A stretch of 64,000 bases of DNA from Zarea fungicola (lineage: Eukaryota > Ascomycota > Sordariomycetes > Hypocreales > Cordycipitaceae): the NCBI GenBank assembly GCA_900169235.1, contig FWCC01000162.1, positions 124,001 to 188,000 of the forward strand. The letters run 5' to 3'. Positions 24,518-36,341 of this stretch are shown in pieces (within the stretch, counting starts at the first letter, position 1; the number at the start of each line of letters is the position of its first letter). The translations under genes were made by a program, and so were the position numbers. The notes below the pieces were generated by a model. That model saw only the letters and a program-made list of their open reading frames with translations. It searched no databases and was not told the DNA's origin.

Positions 24518-25116
24518 AGATCCCTACATTGTCTGGACGCCACGGCGCTTCAAGCACCACTAAGGCCATGGTAGTTATGTCGGGAAGTGGTAAGCTGCAG
24601 CCATCGCAAAGCTGCACCACTGGCTGGCTCATTTGACACCCTGCAACGAAGCTGCGGCCGTCGGTTTCATACTTGAAATTACACCCGAGCCCCCAGGGCA
24701 CTACTCAGCAGCTTGAATCTGGCGACTGCGCCCAGCTTGAGCCTTGATATGTAAATAGTTATAAAAAATAAACGCTGCCCCATTGACGCATGGTACCGCA
24801 GGACATGTTGCTCTATTTGGTAAAGTTCGTCCAGGCGAACTAACTAAGTAACTAGTCAACTACTAGCTATGTCCAACTCCATCTGTCAAACTCTTCCCGG
24901 CACTAAAGGGTACTTTTTTACCAACTCCGGTTCAAGCTTGCCCTACATCTGATCTGATCTAGGTTGACAATAATTCATCGTTAGAGCGCCGATATTCCGT
25001 TCCACACGCGCCTCCTTCGCATCTTGTCGCCAGAGTCACCATCTTCATCGACGGCGAGTACAGCTGATGGCGCTTTCTCAACGGCTAATTCGGCCGAGAG
25101 TCGTCGCCGCTCGGTC

Positions 25117-26220
25117 ATGGCCAACTTTTGTCACCTCTTCCCGGCGTCATTCCACACTGGGGAGCATAAACAAAAGATTGAATCTATTAATGAGAACAAC
25201 GTTTCCGAGTTCCTCGCCTGTGAATTCTCCCTGAAACGTGTCGATGAAATCTACGGGAAGCTCTGGCGCGTTGGCTATCCAAGAGCGCCGAACTCAATGA
25301 GCAGCCAGGCCGTGCGGGGGCGGACCATTGTGCATACCGACAGCCTTGATATGCACCTGGTTTGGAACGATGGGAGAATCTTTGTCAAGCCGCTACCCCA
25401 CTACCTACTTGAGCCTGACATTTGGGCAGAACTCCTCGGCAAAGTCGGCACGGAGAAGACACAGGCAGATGCAGATCGTCAAGCCGAGATCCGGTCGGCC
25501 GCGTTGGGATTCCTATACAGCTATGTGTGCCTATTGTCCGACCGTGTTGATTTTGAGCTGGCCATAAGAGAAGGACTTTTACCAAGTGACATTGACAAGT
25601 CGAGATGGGCAGAATGGCGGACGTTTTCGGCAGAGATCCTAAGACCCGAGGTTGTTCACGCGGTACACCGGCGTTTCAATTACGGGGAGCTGCGACTGGA
25701 CAGGTTGAACTGGATCTACATATTCAAAGACATCCCTCGCTTCAACCTTTATCATAACCCATGGAACACATACACCGATGTTGTTGTTAGTAACGTGGCC
25801 GGGATCACAGCCATCACGGTATATCTAGTCGTTCTCCTAACAGCAATGCAAGTTGGCCTAGCGACGAACAAGCTCAAAGACAACAAAGCATTCAACGGTG
25901 CCTCATACGGCTTCACCATATTTGCCATCTTCACACCCATTGTTGCCCTTGTTCTTGGCATTATGTTTCTGCTGGTTGTTGTGATTCAGAACTGGAAAAG
26001 TGCACAAAATGCCAAGCTTGTCCTTGAAAGCGCATCGAATCACCAGAATCAGGCCATAGAGGGCGGTTTCACGGTAGGAGATGCTGGAGGGGTAGGCCCA
26101 GCGGCCCACGAAGAGCAATTGACATACTTGGGCAATGGGACCGAAGGTTTGCATAGTGCCCGTAATGCTCACCTGCGGACGCAGAGGTCTACGTCACATC
26201 GAAAGGAACTTATCGTGTGA
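25117..26220 (+). CDS. DUF6601-like membrane protein, two TM helices
   Basis: A single-exon frame of 367 residues starts at the ATG at 25117 (MANFCHLFPASF). The frame stays open upstream to 25024 without an ATG, so an unseen upstream exon cannot be excluded. Residues 1-215 are soluble and include FGQN-free helical segments and the conserved-looking RFNYGELRLDRLNWIYIFK near 205-225. Two hydrophobic helices follow at about 250-275 (AGITAITVYLVVLLTAM) and 290-320 (GFTIFAIFTPIVALVLGIMF). The tail is hydrophilic. The RFNYGELRLxRLN signature plus two TM helices recalls the fungus-specific DUF6601 family, whose function is unknown. It converges on the DJ-1/PfpI-like gene 205 bp downstream. Confidence 0.82.
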   Translation: MANFCHLFPASFHTGEHKQKIESINENNVSEFLACEFSLKRVDEIYGKLWRVGYPRAPNSMSSQAVRGRTIVHTDSLDMHLVWNDGRIFVKPLPHYLLEPDIWAELLGKVGTEKTQADADRQAEIRSAALGFLYSYVCLLSDRVDFELAIREGLLPSDIDKSRWAEWRTFSAEILRPEVVHAVHRRFNYGELRLDRLNWIYIFKDIPRFNLYHNPWNTYTDVVVSNVAGITAITVYLVVLLTAMQVGLATNKLKDNKAFNGASYGFTIFAIFTPIVALVLGIMFLLVVVIQNWKSAQNAKLVLESASNHQNQAIEGGFTVGDAGGVGPAAHEEQLTYLGNGTEGLHSARNAHLRTQRSTSHRKELIV

Positions 26221-26425
26221 AGGAGGGCAGCGTATGTCACTGTGTCTAAAAATATCACTCAAAGTATTCAGCCACAGGGAGTAGCAGCCGGCTTCATCGA
26301 TATCCAACTGCAATAGCAGGAGCCGTATTCTGCACGACATGATATTGAGTGATTGATGAAACGAATAATGAATAAAGACTATTACGATTTCATAAAATAA
26401 AAGCACCCCAGAATAAAACAGAATG

Positions 26426-27243
26426 CTATTTGCAGCGACCGCTAGGCTTAACATTGAGCAACGCCGCAAAGGGATCATCACACGGATCCGTCGTCCGTCT
26501 ATGCTCCGTCACGCTCACAATCTTGTCCACAATCTCATTTCCGTAATGTTGCTCCATAAACGCAAGCGTCAGATTAATTCCCGACACCACGCCCGAAGAT
26601 GTCCATATATTGCCATCCACGACCCAACGTGCCGGCGACGTCCACTCCACACCGTTGCCCAGCGTCACAATCCGATCCCACGAGGATTTGTTGCTCGTGG
26701 CGCGCCGGCCGTCCAGTATGCCAGCCCGCGCCGCGATGCCCGCGCCGGTGCAGATGGTTATGAGGTGCTGCACCCTGGGGTACGTTTTTCGCACGAAATC
26801 CACCACGGCGGTAATGTTGCCGACGCGCTCGCCGCCGCCGCCGGGGACGAAGAGCACGTCAATGTCGGCGGGCGGCTGGGCAAAGGTGTGTGTCGGGTTG
26901 AGGGAGAGCTGAAAGTATGAGTGCTGTCGATTGACTTTGGGGCTTTCGGGGCGCATCCATTTGGGAGACATGCTCTCCGCGACGAGGCTGAGGTTCATAT
27001 GTGTGGTGGAGGCGAGGAGCGCGAGGAGCTCAACAGAGCCAGCAACGTCGAGAACATCAAAGAAGTCGTATAGAACAACAGCCCAATTTCGGGGAGGTTC
27101 TACAGTTTTCAGTTTTTCTTTGTATGATGAGGGCACTGTAAAAAGAGAGAATAAATACGGTTCTTACCTTGGGTGCTGTTGGATTTAGAGGCAGCAAATG
27201 CGGGTATGGAAAAGGCCAAGAGGGAGAGTAATTGCCAGTGCAT
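26426..27243 (-). CDS. secreted DJ-1/PfpI family protein
   Basis: Exon 1, 27243-27168, encodes a signal peptide (MHWQLLSLLAFSIPAFAA). Exon 2, 27135-26426, carries the DJ-1/PfpI glutamine-amidotransferase-like fold; together they give 261 residues. The nucleophile elbow is TICTGAGIAARAGILDGRRA, with the expected Cys in ICTGA, and FVPGGGGERVG is the preceding loop. Family members include isonitrile hydratases, chaperones and glyoxalase-like enzymes, so the substrate cannot be stated. The modelled intron is only 32 nt (GTAAGA...TTTTTACAG). A later AG would make it 50 nt and drop six residues. Without exon 1 the domain frame has no ATG near its start, which supports the spliced model. Confidence 0.82.
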
Positions 27244-30200
27244 ATTTTTCGGCTTTCTTTCCCGCCAACTCTCTTTTACACATGCGTAAATTTATGTCGG
27301 GAAAACAGTTCTGAACGAAAGGTGTTTATGCGTTTAGTTGAATCACAATGCCGACGTCTTGTCTAAAGGGCTGAATAAAGGTAGCCAGGCATGAGCTTAA
27401 CCACACATGACAGTTGTTTTTATACCTGGTTGTTGTTTCCAATTGCTTTACAGTTTATTAATTACGAAACATAAATTCTCCTTCCATGTAACCCTTTGGT
27501 TCAATTAACGAGATTGACACATGTATCCCATCAATTCGGATCTGGCTGGGTAGCACAGGTCTGAGCTGTGACAGTGAGTGGGCCAAGGTTACTCTGATGA
27601 CTTGTGCACTGTCCTTTATCTGTTTCACTAACAGAAGCCGAATACAACTGTGATGAGCAGACGCCACAAACGTACCAAATACACTATCGTGCTTTCTCAA
27701 TAGAAGGAATAGGGGGGCTGAATCGAGCCTATCTGTGCGCAAAATGTATTGAGCAGATTAGATTATGCTGTAGTCTTGGAAAGCACTGCACTAGTCATCG
27801 CGATACAAGTACCAATCTAAATACACATTTGATATGGTGACCTTGCGGCTTGAGTCTGCCAAATATGAGAGGGACGATTGTCGACACGGGTCCTATTGAC
27901 CTCTGTGCAGTTGTTCCTTGGACTTTTGGATCCAGCTGGCCACAGCAAATGGTCATGTAAATTTTATTGTCATTCATGTCGCCAATTGTATGAATCAATT
28001 GGCTGATACACCTAAAATATGAACTGCAAAGAACTTACAAATACACAAAATGGCTCGACGATGAAAGCCCTGTAGATTTCGGTGCGGGAATTTCCAAAAT
28101 CAGATAGCACCACGTCTTCAACTAACCAGTCATCAGAGTCGGGCCATTTAACTTTAGGGCAGGGGCAGTAAGGAGTGTCAAAATCACATTGAACGATTCC
28201 TCTTCTTCAACCTGAAAACGTTCCCCCACCCATCAGTTCGCCAGCGACCGTATCATTTTATTTTCAGCTGCATGTGGGTTCCTTGTAAGTCGACGGGCTG
28301 CGCGTATTTAAAACTTTAAAATGAAGCATGCTTTACTATGGGCGTCTTTGTATCCAGATTCGCAAGCTGATAAGGCGTCAAACAGCATTGGCGGTACTAT
28401 TGCCGTTTTTGGTCTGCTTCGTAGATCGGGCCGCGTCACAATGCAACTGTGTTGAGTCATGTTCCAGAAACGCCCTCAGCAAGTACCCTGTCTCTTTGGC
28501 AAACTGATTGAAAACAAAGCTATTGGATGCATCATGGATTTCTATTGCATTTTAGGACCGCAATTAAGCAAAACATGGTGGGTGTTGTATTGTTTCCCAA
28601 GACTTTTCAGAGTTGAAACTCCATTACCTTCTCTTAATGAAACTGTTTTGGCTAGTTTTTATGAATGGTCCACATTTAAACGAGGTTTAGCTATGAGTTC
28701 AACAATTTGGCTTTGAAACTGCGGGACTCAACGATGAGTGAATAACTAGTTGGTTCACAACGGAATGTTTTTTTTATTCCTAGCCTCTCTGGGAATCGGG
28801 CTGAGCATGTTAGCCTCAGTCCCCAGAGCCCACCCACCATCCGGCAGGTTTTAAGCCCTGTGTCCCTCAGCCGAGATTTGACGCACTCTGGGTCTGGGTG
28901 GAAAGTGGTGCCTCTTGGTGGAAAGTGGTGCCTTGTCAGCATAGGTTGCTCTCTTCGGCTTACTCCGTACTCCGTTCCTTTGCAATTTCATTTCTATAAG
29001 TTTTGGGGCTTGGGGCGAAAACTCCAAGGAGAAAAGCAGCCGGAGGCTTGTTACGTGAGCACCCAGCGGGCTTATCTGGGTCGGCTCCGGCTCCGAGTAT
29101 ATGTCCGCCTGTAACACTGTCTGACCACCTTCGGGTACCTCGGTCCCTTTTTCTAGACCCCCCACCCTTTCCAAGAGATGGCATGGACTAATAAAGGCTT
29201 TGGAGTTAGGAGCGGTATTGTAAGCAGCGCTTTGCTATGTGATTGGGGTTCGAAAGGGATAACGAACCGTGGCCAGTGTGAATCAGCCACGGAGGGGGGG
29301 GCAAGACCTTTGTAGCTGCAGTGGTACTTTGAATAGAGCTTGTTGGAATTAGGAGCATTTAAACGTAATATTTGCGAGAATTGATGAATATTTATATATG
29401 CAAATTACTCAATGGTAGCAACGTCACACTATAACCTATCCCCATGGTTGTTGGAGAGCTTATTCAATGGGTATACGGACGACCCACTAGATAGGTCTCC
29501 TCGTCTGGAAATTTGACAAAGAAGTAAGCATTAACGCTGCTATTGTCTGCTCCAAATATGTGGCATGGTTGGTTAGGGTTGTGCCGTGATGCAAGATTAG
29601 TATTGCACTGTATGATGAACTTGGTAAAAACTGCTCCTTTGTTTGCTTTCGCGATACTCTGTTTTGTTCATCCAACCGTGATTTGTGTTTGACGCCGCGC
29701 CGGACATCAGATAGCAAGCCAGTAGTGTCTGTTCTTCCGGTAAAGAGTTCAATAAGCGCAGAGCTGATCGCTATGTATATCGAAGTGGGTGGTTGAGAAT
29801 AACGGTAACTAACGTTATAAACCACGATGTGGCAAGGGCTGGACAGGGACGGCACTTGCCGAGAAGTTTCAGGGTATGGAGGCCCTGTGACTTTGGAGTT
29901 GTGTTGGTCAGCACATACTTGCGTATAGTCAAAGGAACTGCAAAGCCAAGAAGTTGGTAACTATCTTTTTAATTAATTGATATTCTTAGTAGTTATTCGT
30001 TTTATTATTATTATTTCTAATTGAAGGATTTCATGCCCTTTGTAAATATCTGACAAATGCTGAATGAAAATTGGAATTGGAGGTCTGGGCAATTGGAAGC
30101 CTTGATTCAAGGTGCAATGCAAGCAGTGCATTTCGTTTTCTTTTTTCATAGGGCTGGAACTTCATTCCAAATACTGTACCCCGTACTGTTTGCCTTTTGA

Positions 30201-31440
30201 CGGCCCGACTACTGCGCTGAATACTAATCAGAAAATCCATGCCCCGTCGGCCGACTTATCGTCCGTCCTGTGACCCATGCTTTGCAGCCGTTGACAGTTG
30301 CGATTTGGCATAAAGTGCACAGCCACTCAATCTAAAAACCCACTCTTGATTGCGGTGAACCAATGATGCTCAAAGCCATTGAGATGATTAGAAAGGCGTA
30401 GGGCTGCAGGGGTGTGGGACAAGTCGCCTGAAAGGCTAAAACTATTATATAGATGAAGTTCACTGTCAAGTTGGAAGAGGCCGCCCTTTCCCCATCGATG
30501 GAACGTTGAAGTCAGCGTCGGGTGGACCGTGGGGGGTTTACGGGGTCATCGGCTAACACAACTCACAGCCGTATTTTTAGAATGATTCACGTCTAGTTAG
30601 TTGCGGCACGCATGGGGTCTCGTGTTAAGTTGCAAATAATATGGACTTTTTTGCTCCAAATACCCTCGGCCCCCGGCAGTTCCTGCGGGTTACGTACGCT
30701 GCAGTATGTACGCCATCTCCACCATTCCAGCAGACTAAAATCTGACACTGTGCTAGAGGCTACTTTAATATGTTAGCCCGCGGCTTTAATGGAACAGTTT
30801 AGCCTCAACCATTACGACTAATACAGGACATAATTATGCTGTTGCGGAGAGTGATAAAATAGAGGCGATTATGTATACCGTGGTCTGAGATGATGGCGGC
30901 TGTGGCGATATATGAGTGAGAAGATTGCACTATAGGAGGGGGAAAAAAACTTGATTAATACCCAAAATTATTGCAAGAAAATAAAAGGAGAGATACAACG
31001 GTCATGCTAGAATCCGAATCTGCCGAATCCGCTTGAATCAGCCCGGAGTCCATCTCAAAACGCTACTTCAGCCGTCCCGACGGATAACCACCACACCACC
31101 CTTGTCACTACGACTCGTTCGCGATGCCATCAGCGCTGGTCAAGACAAATTGCGGATCCCCAGTCAGTCAGAATCAATGTAACACCCGATTGGCCAACAG
31201 CCGAAAGCCCCCAACCTTGAGAGGGCGGGGGCAAATTGCACGGCAGAGCTTCGTTCAACGCTTCCTGGGGGGTGTTGACAGAGATTTCGTTTTTTTATAA
31301 AATCATTTAAATTCACTGATGTTATACAAGAGCAAAAAAAAAAAAAAAGAATTTGGTAAAAGATCGACCCTGCGACAAATTTATGCAATAATTTGTATTG
31401 CATGCGAAGTCTCAAGCGTTGAGTGTTGTAAGTAGAAAAA
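27244..31440. other. 4.2-kb region without a supportable gene
   Basis: The open frames are short, mutually overlapping and without recognisable domains. A pair of short ORFs around 28321-28716 (first reading VFGLLRRSGRV before a TGA) has a protein-like look and could be a decayed transposase fragment, but I cannot support a family. A 17-bp direct repeat lies at 28897-28933. The last 180 bp, with an A-run near 31335, form the promoter of the bZIP gene. Confidence 0.5.
28897..28933. repeat. 17-bp direct repeat, two copies
   Basis: GGTGGAAAGTGGTGCCT occurs at 28897-28913 and again at 28917-28933 with 3 bp between the copies. No gene overlaps it. Confidence 0.75.
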
Positions 31441-32805
31441 ATGTCCGACATGCAGTCGGCAAGACCACGAGCAGGCCGTCCACGCATGCAGGACACTGGC
31501 CAAGAGCCCGACCTTCAAGACGACGAGGCTGTAAGTCGACCTATTTTCTCCTCTATTTCCTTAGTTTAATGTCATTCTGTCTTATTTCTCCCTATTTCAT
31601 TTCTCTAAAATTTGCTGTAAATAAAACTGACTTTGACATCAATTCAGTCCCGTCGTGTACGTATGCGTCTTGCCCAACGTAGATATCGCTCCAAGAAACA
31701 AGACACCCTGGCTGCTGCAGAGCAAAAAGCGACTGCTCTCGAAGCCGCTCTCCGCGGCACCATCAGCGCCTTTCGCGACCTGCAAAAGACGCTCCTTCAG
31801 CACTCTCCCGGCGTCGTACCGCTCGACGTCGCCATCGCCGTCTCGAAAACTTCCTTTGACATCTCTACACTCCTCCAGAGCAGCGGCATCCAGGTCCAGG
31901 ACACGCTCGCCTGCAATCTCCTCGGCTGCGGCGGTCACAACTGCGCCCGGACCGTCTTTGCGGAGAGGCTGGTGCGCTCACCTGCCGGTTTCATGCACCA
32001 CGAGCCCACGCCTCTCACGCCAGTGTCACCGCTAAACAGTGGCAGCAGCACCAGTGGTGGCGGGATGCCAGACATGCCCCTGGAGTGCTTTCGGCCGGAG
32101 CTGCTCGGTGGCATGAGCGTGCTGCCGGGAGAGCTCCTCATCGCGCAGACCATCGGCCAGGCATCGCCGCATGCGCTGCTGGCCGAGCAGGACTACGTGG
32201 GGCGTTTCCTACCCCAGCTTCACAGAAAGATTGAAGGCCGCCTGGAGTCCGTCGTCAGGATGGCACCACCGAGGCTGCAGTGTTTAAAGTACGGCTGCAC
32301 GCGCACGTCGTTTGAAACGGATGTGCCCGAGCTCGCGGGCGAGTGGCTCGAGTCTGCTGACGTCGAGGAGTACCTGGCACAGCGCGGTATCCATGTCCGC
32401 GACAAGTCCACCAAGGTCGCCACGCTGCATCTTGGCTCAGAGGGTAGTGGTGGTGGTGGTGCTGGCAGCGACGCCGACTCTTCGGATGGTAGTCCGTCCA
32501 CGCAGGCGTGGGAGACAGAACTGCCCGACTGGACAATATTCGGTAAGCAGCTTGACTACAGGCAGCAGATCCCTAGCGGCACGCGGGTCGTGACGCAGGC
32601 ATCACTATCAGCGTCAATAATGAACTGGATGGGGGACACGCCGACGACGCACTCGCCGTGGGTGGTGCCACAAGCGAAAATTACAATAAATGTTGATAGG
32701 CTGATACATGGCTTATCTGCGAGAGTGTTTTGCCTGGGGCCGGCACCTGGCATTCGCAGATATCACGTCGACCAGGCCATACATGAGGCTGTGCAGTTGG
32801 TGTAG
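31441..32805 (+). CDS. bZIP transcription factor with AT-hook-like N-terminus
   Basis: Exons 31441-31530 and 31648-32805 (117-nt intron, GTAAGT donor, TTCAG acceptor) give 415 residues. Residues 5-16 contain RPRAGRPRM, an AT-hook-like GRP core. Across the splice junction lies the basic region SRRVRMRLAQRRYRSKKQ, followed by heptad-spaced leucines (TLAAAEQKATALEAAL). The position usually held by the invariant Asn of bZIP basic regions (N-x-x-A-Q-R) is Met here. The remaining 330 residues have no recognised domain apart from a Ser/Gly-rich stretch near residue 285. A nuclear DNA-binding role is inferred. Target genes are unknown. A RID-like gene follows on the same strand after 710 bp. Confidence 0.85.
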
Positions 32806-33515
32806 GGCTGATGATTAAGAATTCAATTTGCATGTATTATACCATTTCTGTTATCGCATTATTCTTTTTCAATTTATATCTATATTTTAAGTGCATTTTT
32901 AAATATGAAAATTTTAAACATTTACAACTCGCTCGTAATATATTCGGTGAATAAGCCGAGAGCGTTCGCCACTAACAGAGATTGAACAAGCGTTACGGAG
33001 CGCAGGGCTGCCACTCTACACAAAAGCAATCTCGTCCAAGAACCCCAACAGCATGGAGGTTCAACTTGGCCCGGGAAAATCTAACCTGTATATAATCTGG
33101 CTACGCTATTATCATGTCTGCCTAATTACAACTTCACCAAACTCACTCTCTTCTCACATTAAGTGGGGTGGCAACTTTCAGTTCTCAGTGGCCTCGCTTA
33201 TGAACATATAAAGGCGACGCACAATCTTCTCCCTCTCTTAAAATAATTCTAGAATTTTCAGCTATTCTCGTACTTCTTGAAATCTTATGGTACTCATTGC
33301 GGTCGGGCCTCTCTCTGAAACTACTCCCTTTCATCATCCGCCTCTCAACGTCACTCTGAAGCTGGCTTTATGCTTATTGCTCGCACTTGTGGGAATCACT
33401 TGTTTTTTTCGCTCTTTCTTTTCTCTTTTCAAGTTTTTTGTTTCGTTTCTCTTTCGTCGAGGCTTCTTCTTTCTTTCAAGCATCATCGCTTGCTTGGAGT
33501 AGCATACTTGCACGC
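32806..33515. other. intergenic region and 5' leader of the RID-like gene
   Basis: This is AT-rich 3' sequence after the bZIP gene, then a CT/T-rich leader from about 33230 to 33515 that fits a fungal promoter. The methyltransferase frame is open back to 33387, but the first ATG is at 33516. Confidence 0.6.
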
Positions 33516-35639
33516 ATGGCCACCAATTCACGTAACCAAGCCGGTGTCGAATTCGACAATTATATCTACCAGCAGAAGGCTCGGCGCACGCGGGCATTAA
33601 GCAACGCTTCTTCAGTCACAATTCCTCTTGAGCTTGATCGGGACGAAGAGCAGCAAGAAGGCGATTGCGACCTCCTTGGTGCAGAAGATTTCGCGCATTC
33701 CGCAATTCTACCTGACGATAATGACGACGACGACGACGATTGCATAATCATTGAAGAGGAAGGGAACGCCGATGTTTTGTACGCCAAAGAAGTCATTGAC
33801 TTGACTATAGAGGACTCGGAGCAACGAAACCAGCCTCAAAGACCCGGCGAGACGACGCTCCGTTCCGTTCTGACACCCGATGGTACGAGCATTAAGCCGA
33901 AAAACTTTATCAAGGTCGCCAACACCTTTCTCGGGGAGCTCGAGATTAGCTTTGTTTACGTCACCGCCATTATCCGCGACAGGTATGGCACGACGCTGAT
34001 CCGTGGGGTACCTTATGCCAAACTTGGGAATTTGAACGGCAAAATCGCGAAGAGGCCAAACGAGGTTTGCATGGTCCTGCATGTGCACAAGTATTCCAAC
34101 ATCGGCGACCCAAGTACGCCCAGTTTAATTGATGTCGAGCCAGGGTGCGTTAAGCAATGGCACACGCTCATTACCACCAATGCGCCGTACCCTGTATATG
34201 CCGTTGATCCTACGCGCCGCCGGTTGCTTGCAGAGAAGAGACCAGGGCAACAGGTATCTTGGGCCGGCAATATTGTGTGTCGGTGGAAATTGACGCTTGT
34301 ATACTCAGTCAACAAGGGCAATCGAACCAAGCCAGATCAGGAGCTTCTCGAACATTTCCTTAGTGACGACGTTTCCGACAGTGCATACCGCGTCTCCGAT
34401 GAAGACATATCGCGTGCATGGCGCGGGGAGCGAAAACGCGGCGGCGCCTGGAACATTCAGCCTCATCACCAAAAGCCTCTGCAAACGCCGATTGTGAGAC
34501 ATCCGGACCAGGCATATACCCTTTTTGACTCCTTCTGCGGCGGCGGCGGCGTGTCGCGCGGGGCCCAGGATGCCGGCTTCAGAGTGCGCCATGCCATTGA
34601 CAAGGAGCCCGAGGTCTAGAGGACTTACAGGGTCAATTTCCGCGAAACGCAACTCTACAAATGCGGCATCAACGAGTACGTACGTGATGCCCGGGCGCCG
34701 TACCCCGTCGACGTGCTGCACCTCTCGCCGCCTTGCCAGGCGTTTTCGCCGGCCAACACCCACGGCGGGCCCAACGACGCCGTGAATATCGCCGCCCTGC
34801 ATACCTGTCGCGGGCTGGTGGAGAAGACGAGGCCGCGACTGGTGACGCTGGAGCAGACCTTTGGCATCACCCATGAAAAGCACATTGGCCACTTTTGGGC
34901 CCTCATCCGCGACTTCACGGACTTGGGATACTCTGTGCGCTGGAGCATTGTGAGGCTATGCACTTGGGGCTCGCCGCAGGACCGAAAGCGACTCATTTTG
35001 ATTGCGGCGGCGCCCGGCGAGCGTCTGCCCCCGCTCCCCAGGCCGACGCACTCGGAAAACGGTGACAGGCAGCGCGGTATAAAACGGTTCAACACTGTGG
35101 CGAGAACAATCGCACGTGTCCACCCCGGGGACGACTTGCACAACCTAGACAGCGTCAACTACTTTCACCCCCGTCGGGCGGCGTACAATGCTGATCGTCT
35201 CGGCTACACCATTACCACGGGAGGCAGCATGTCGCACTACCCAGATGGGACGCGTGACTTTACGCTGCGCGAGCTTGCTTGCTTGCAAGGGTTCCCCAAG
35301 GAGCACAGGTTCTTTGGAACCAAGACAAAGATTAAACGGCAGATCGGGAATGCGTTTCCATCAAATACGGTGACATTATTGTATAAGCATTTGCATGCGT
35401 GGCTGTTGAAGGAGGATAATGCCCGGGAGTATATCGCTACAACGGCTTTGGAGGATATCATAGTCATTGACGATGACGAGCCAAGGTCATCTAGCGAGGA
35501 GAGTGATGTTTTTGAGGAAACAAGGACTTCACCGGCCATGGATGATGTAGAGATGGGGGATATGGATGTGGATACAGAAGCGGAAGTCATCTTTGTTGGA
35601 ACGAGTTCTACGCTTGATGGCGACTGTATCATGTACTAA
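33516..35639 (+). pseudogene. rid: RID/Masc1-like cytosine-5 DNA methyltransferase with in-frame TAG
   Basis: An uninterrupted frame from the ATG at 33516 meets TAG at 34617-34619 and then stays open in the same frame to TAA at 35637-35639 (707 codons plus stop if read through). Before the stop: an acidic N-terminus, a BAH-like region (about 120-260) and motif I, FDSFCGGGGVSRGAQDAGF (about 337). After it: TYRVNF, motif IV SPPCQAFSPANT with the catalytic Cys, LEQTFGI (EQT is the RID/Masc1 variant of the usual ENV), QDRKRLILIAA (motif VIII) and IKRQIGNAFPSNT (motif X). RID is required for repeat-induced point mutation in Neurospora, and Masc1 for methylation induced premeiotically in Ascobolus. 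As written, translation would end at 367 residues without the catalytic Cys. The stop could be a true nonsense mutation, an assembly error or a recoded codon. Confidence 0.85.
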
Positions 35640-36341
35640 AATTGGGAGAGTGGCTAACAGACGCTGCTATAATAATAGGTGAAAATAACTGTCTGGTCTG
35701 AAGACTTAATAGAAAATAAAGAATACAAGAATAGCTGCAATTCTTATCTCTGGAGTATTCCATTCAATAGTGGCTGCCGGCCTTGCGTCTCACCTGGATC
35801 TCTTGGTCGGAAGCCGAGTATATGCCGACATGGCCAAGAAAGAGGCTTGTAAGCCAACGAGCCACATACTCACTCTGCTCGAGTCAATAATGCATCACTA
35901 CCCACCAAAGCTGGCATTTTAATGCCGCAATATGTCCACAGTATCCTCTTTTGAATTTCATTCACCGGTATTTCCACAATTACTTGCCAAGTTAGGTAAC
36001 AAATGTAGGCAACGATACGTCGGCCTGATCTAATCTTATCAATCAGTTGCAGACATATTGGGCGAAGCTCCACTCTTTCTGCATCACCTGCACCAAGCCG
36101 TTGCGTTCGTTGCTTTGACCCCGACTTAAACCACCATCCTCTTTTTGGTCCCCCTCTCGCCAGTATTTTTATCACGCCACTATCAGGGAAATTTTGGCCT
36201 TTGAGGCATTTTAAGGCCTTTTTCCTTCCTCGCTACTTAAACCCAAGTGTATCAGCTCGGTCCGGACGCTCTACGTCGGGTTTCAACGTTGCGTTTGTTT
36301 GTTTCAAACTGAGCCGAGAGACAACTCTCGCCGAACCAACC
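35640..36341. other. intergenic region and promoter of the CREG-like gene
   Basis: I see no gene. The segment has AATAAA-like words at about 35715, suitable for 3' processing of the upstream transcript, and a leader region before the ATG at 36342. Confidence 0.55.

Larger units (their letters stand above)
23518..25116. other. intergenic region with dispersed and tandem repeats
   Basis: This 1.6-kb stretch contains the NLR promoter, the second copy of a dispersed sequence near 23870-23960, and a short degenerate tandem repeat at 24413-24517. An 81-codon frame at 23860-24105 lies in the dispersed sequence and shows no domain. Around 24830-24870 are several CTAAGTAACTAG-like words. Confidence 0.5.

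Noticed and set aside
29235..29275. GGTTCGAAAGG near 29250 as a tRNA B box
   Set aside because: No A box, acceptor stem or anticodon arm could be drawn around it.
34617..34636. micro-intron removing the TAG in the RID-like gene (GTCTAG...TTACAG)
   Set aside because: It would be only 17 nt, far too short to splice, and the downstream frame is already correct without it.
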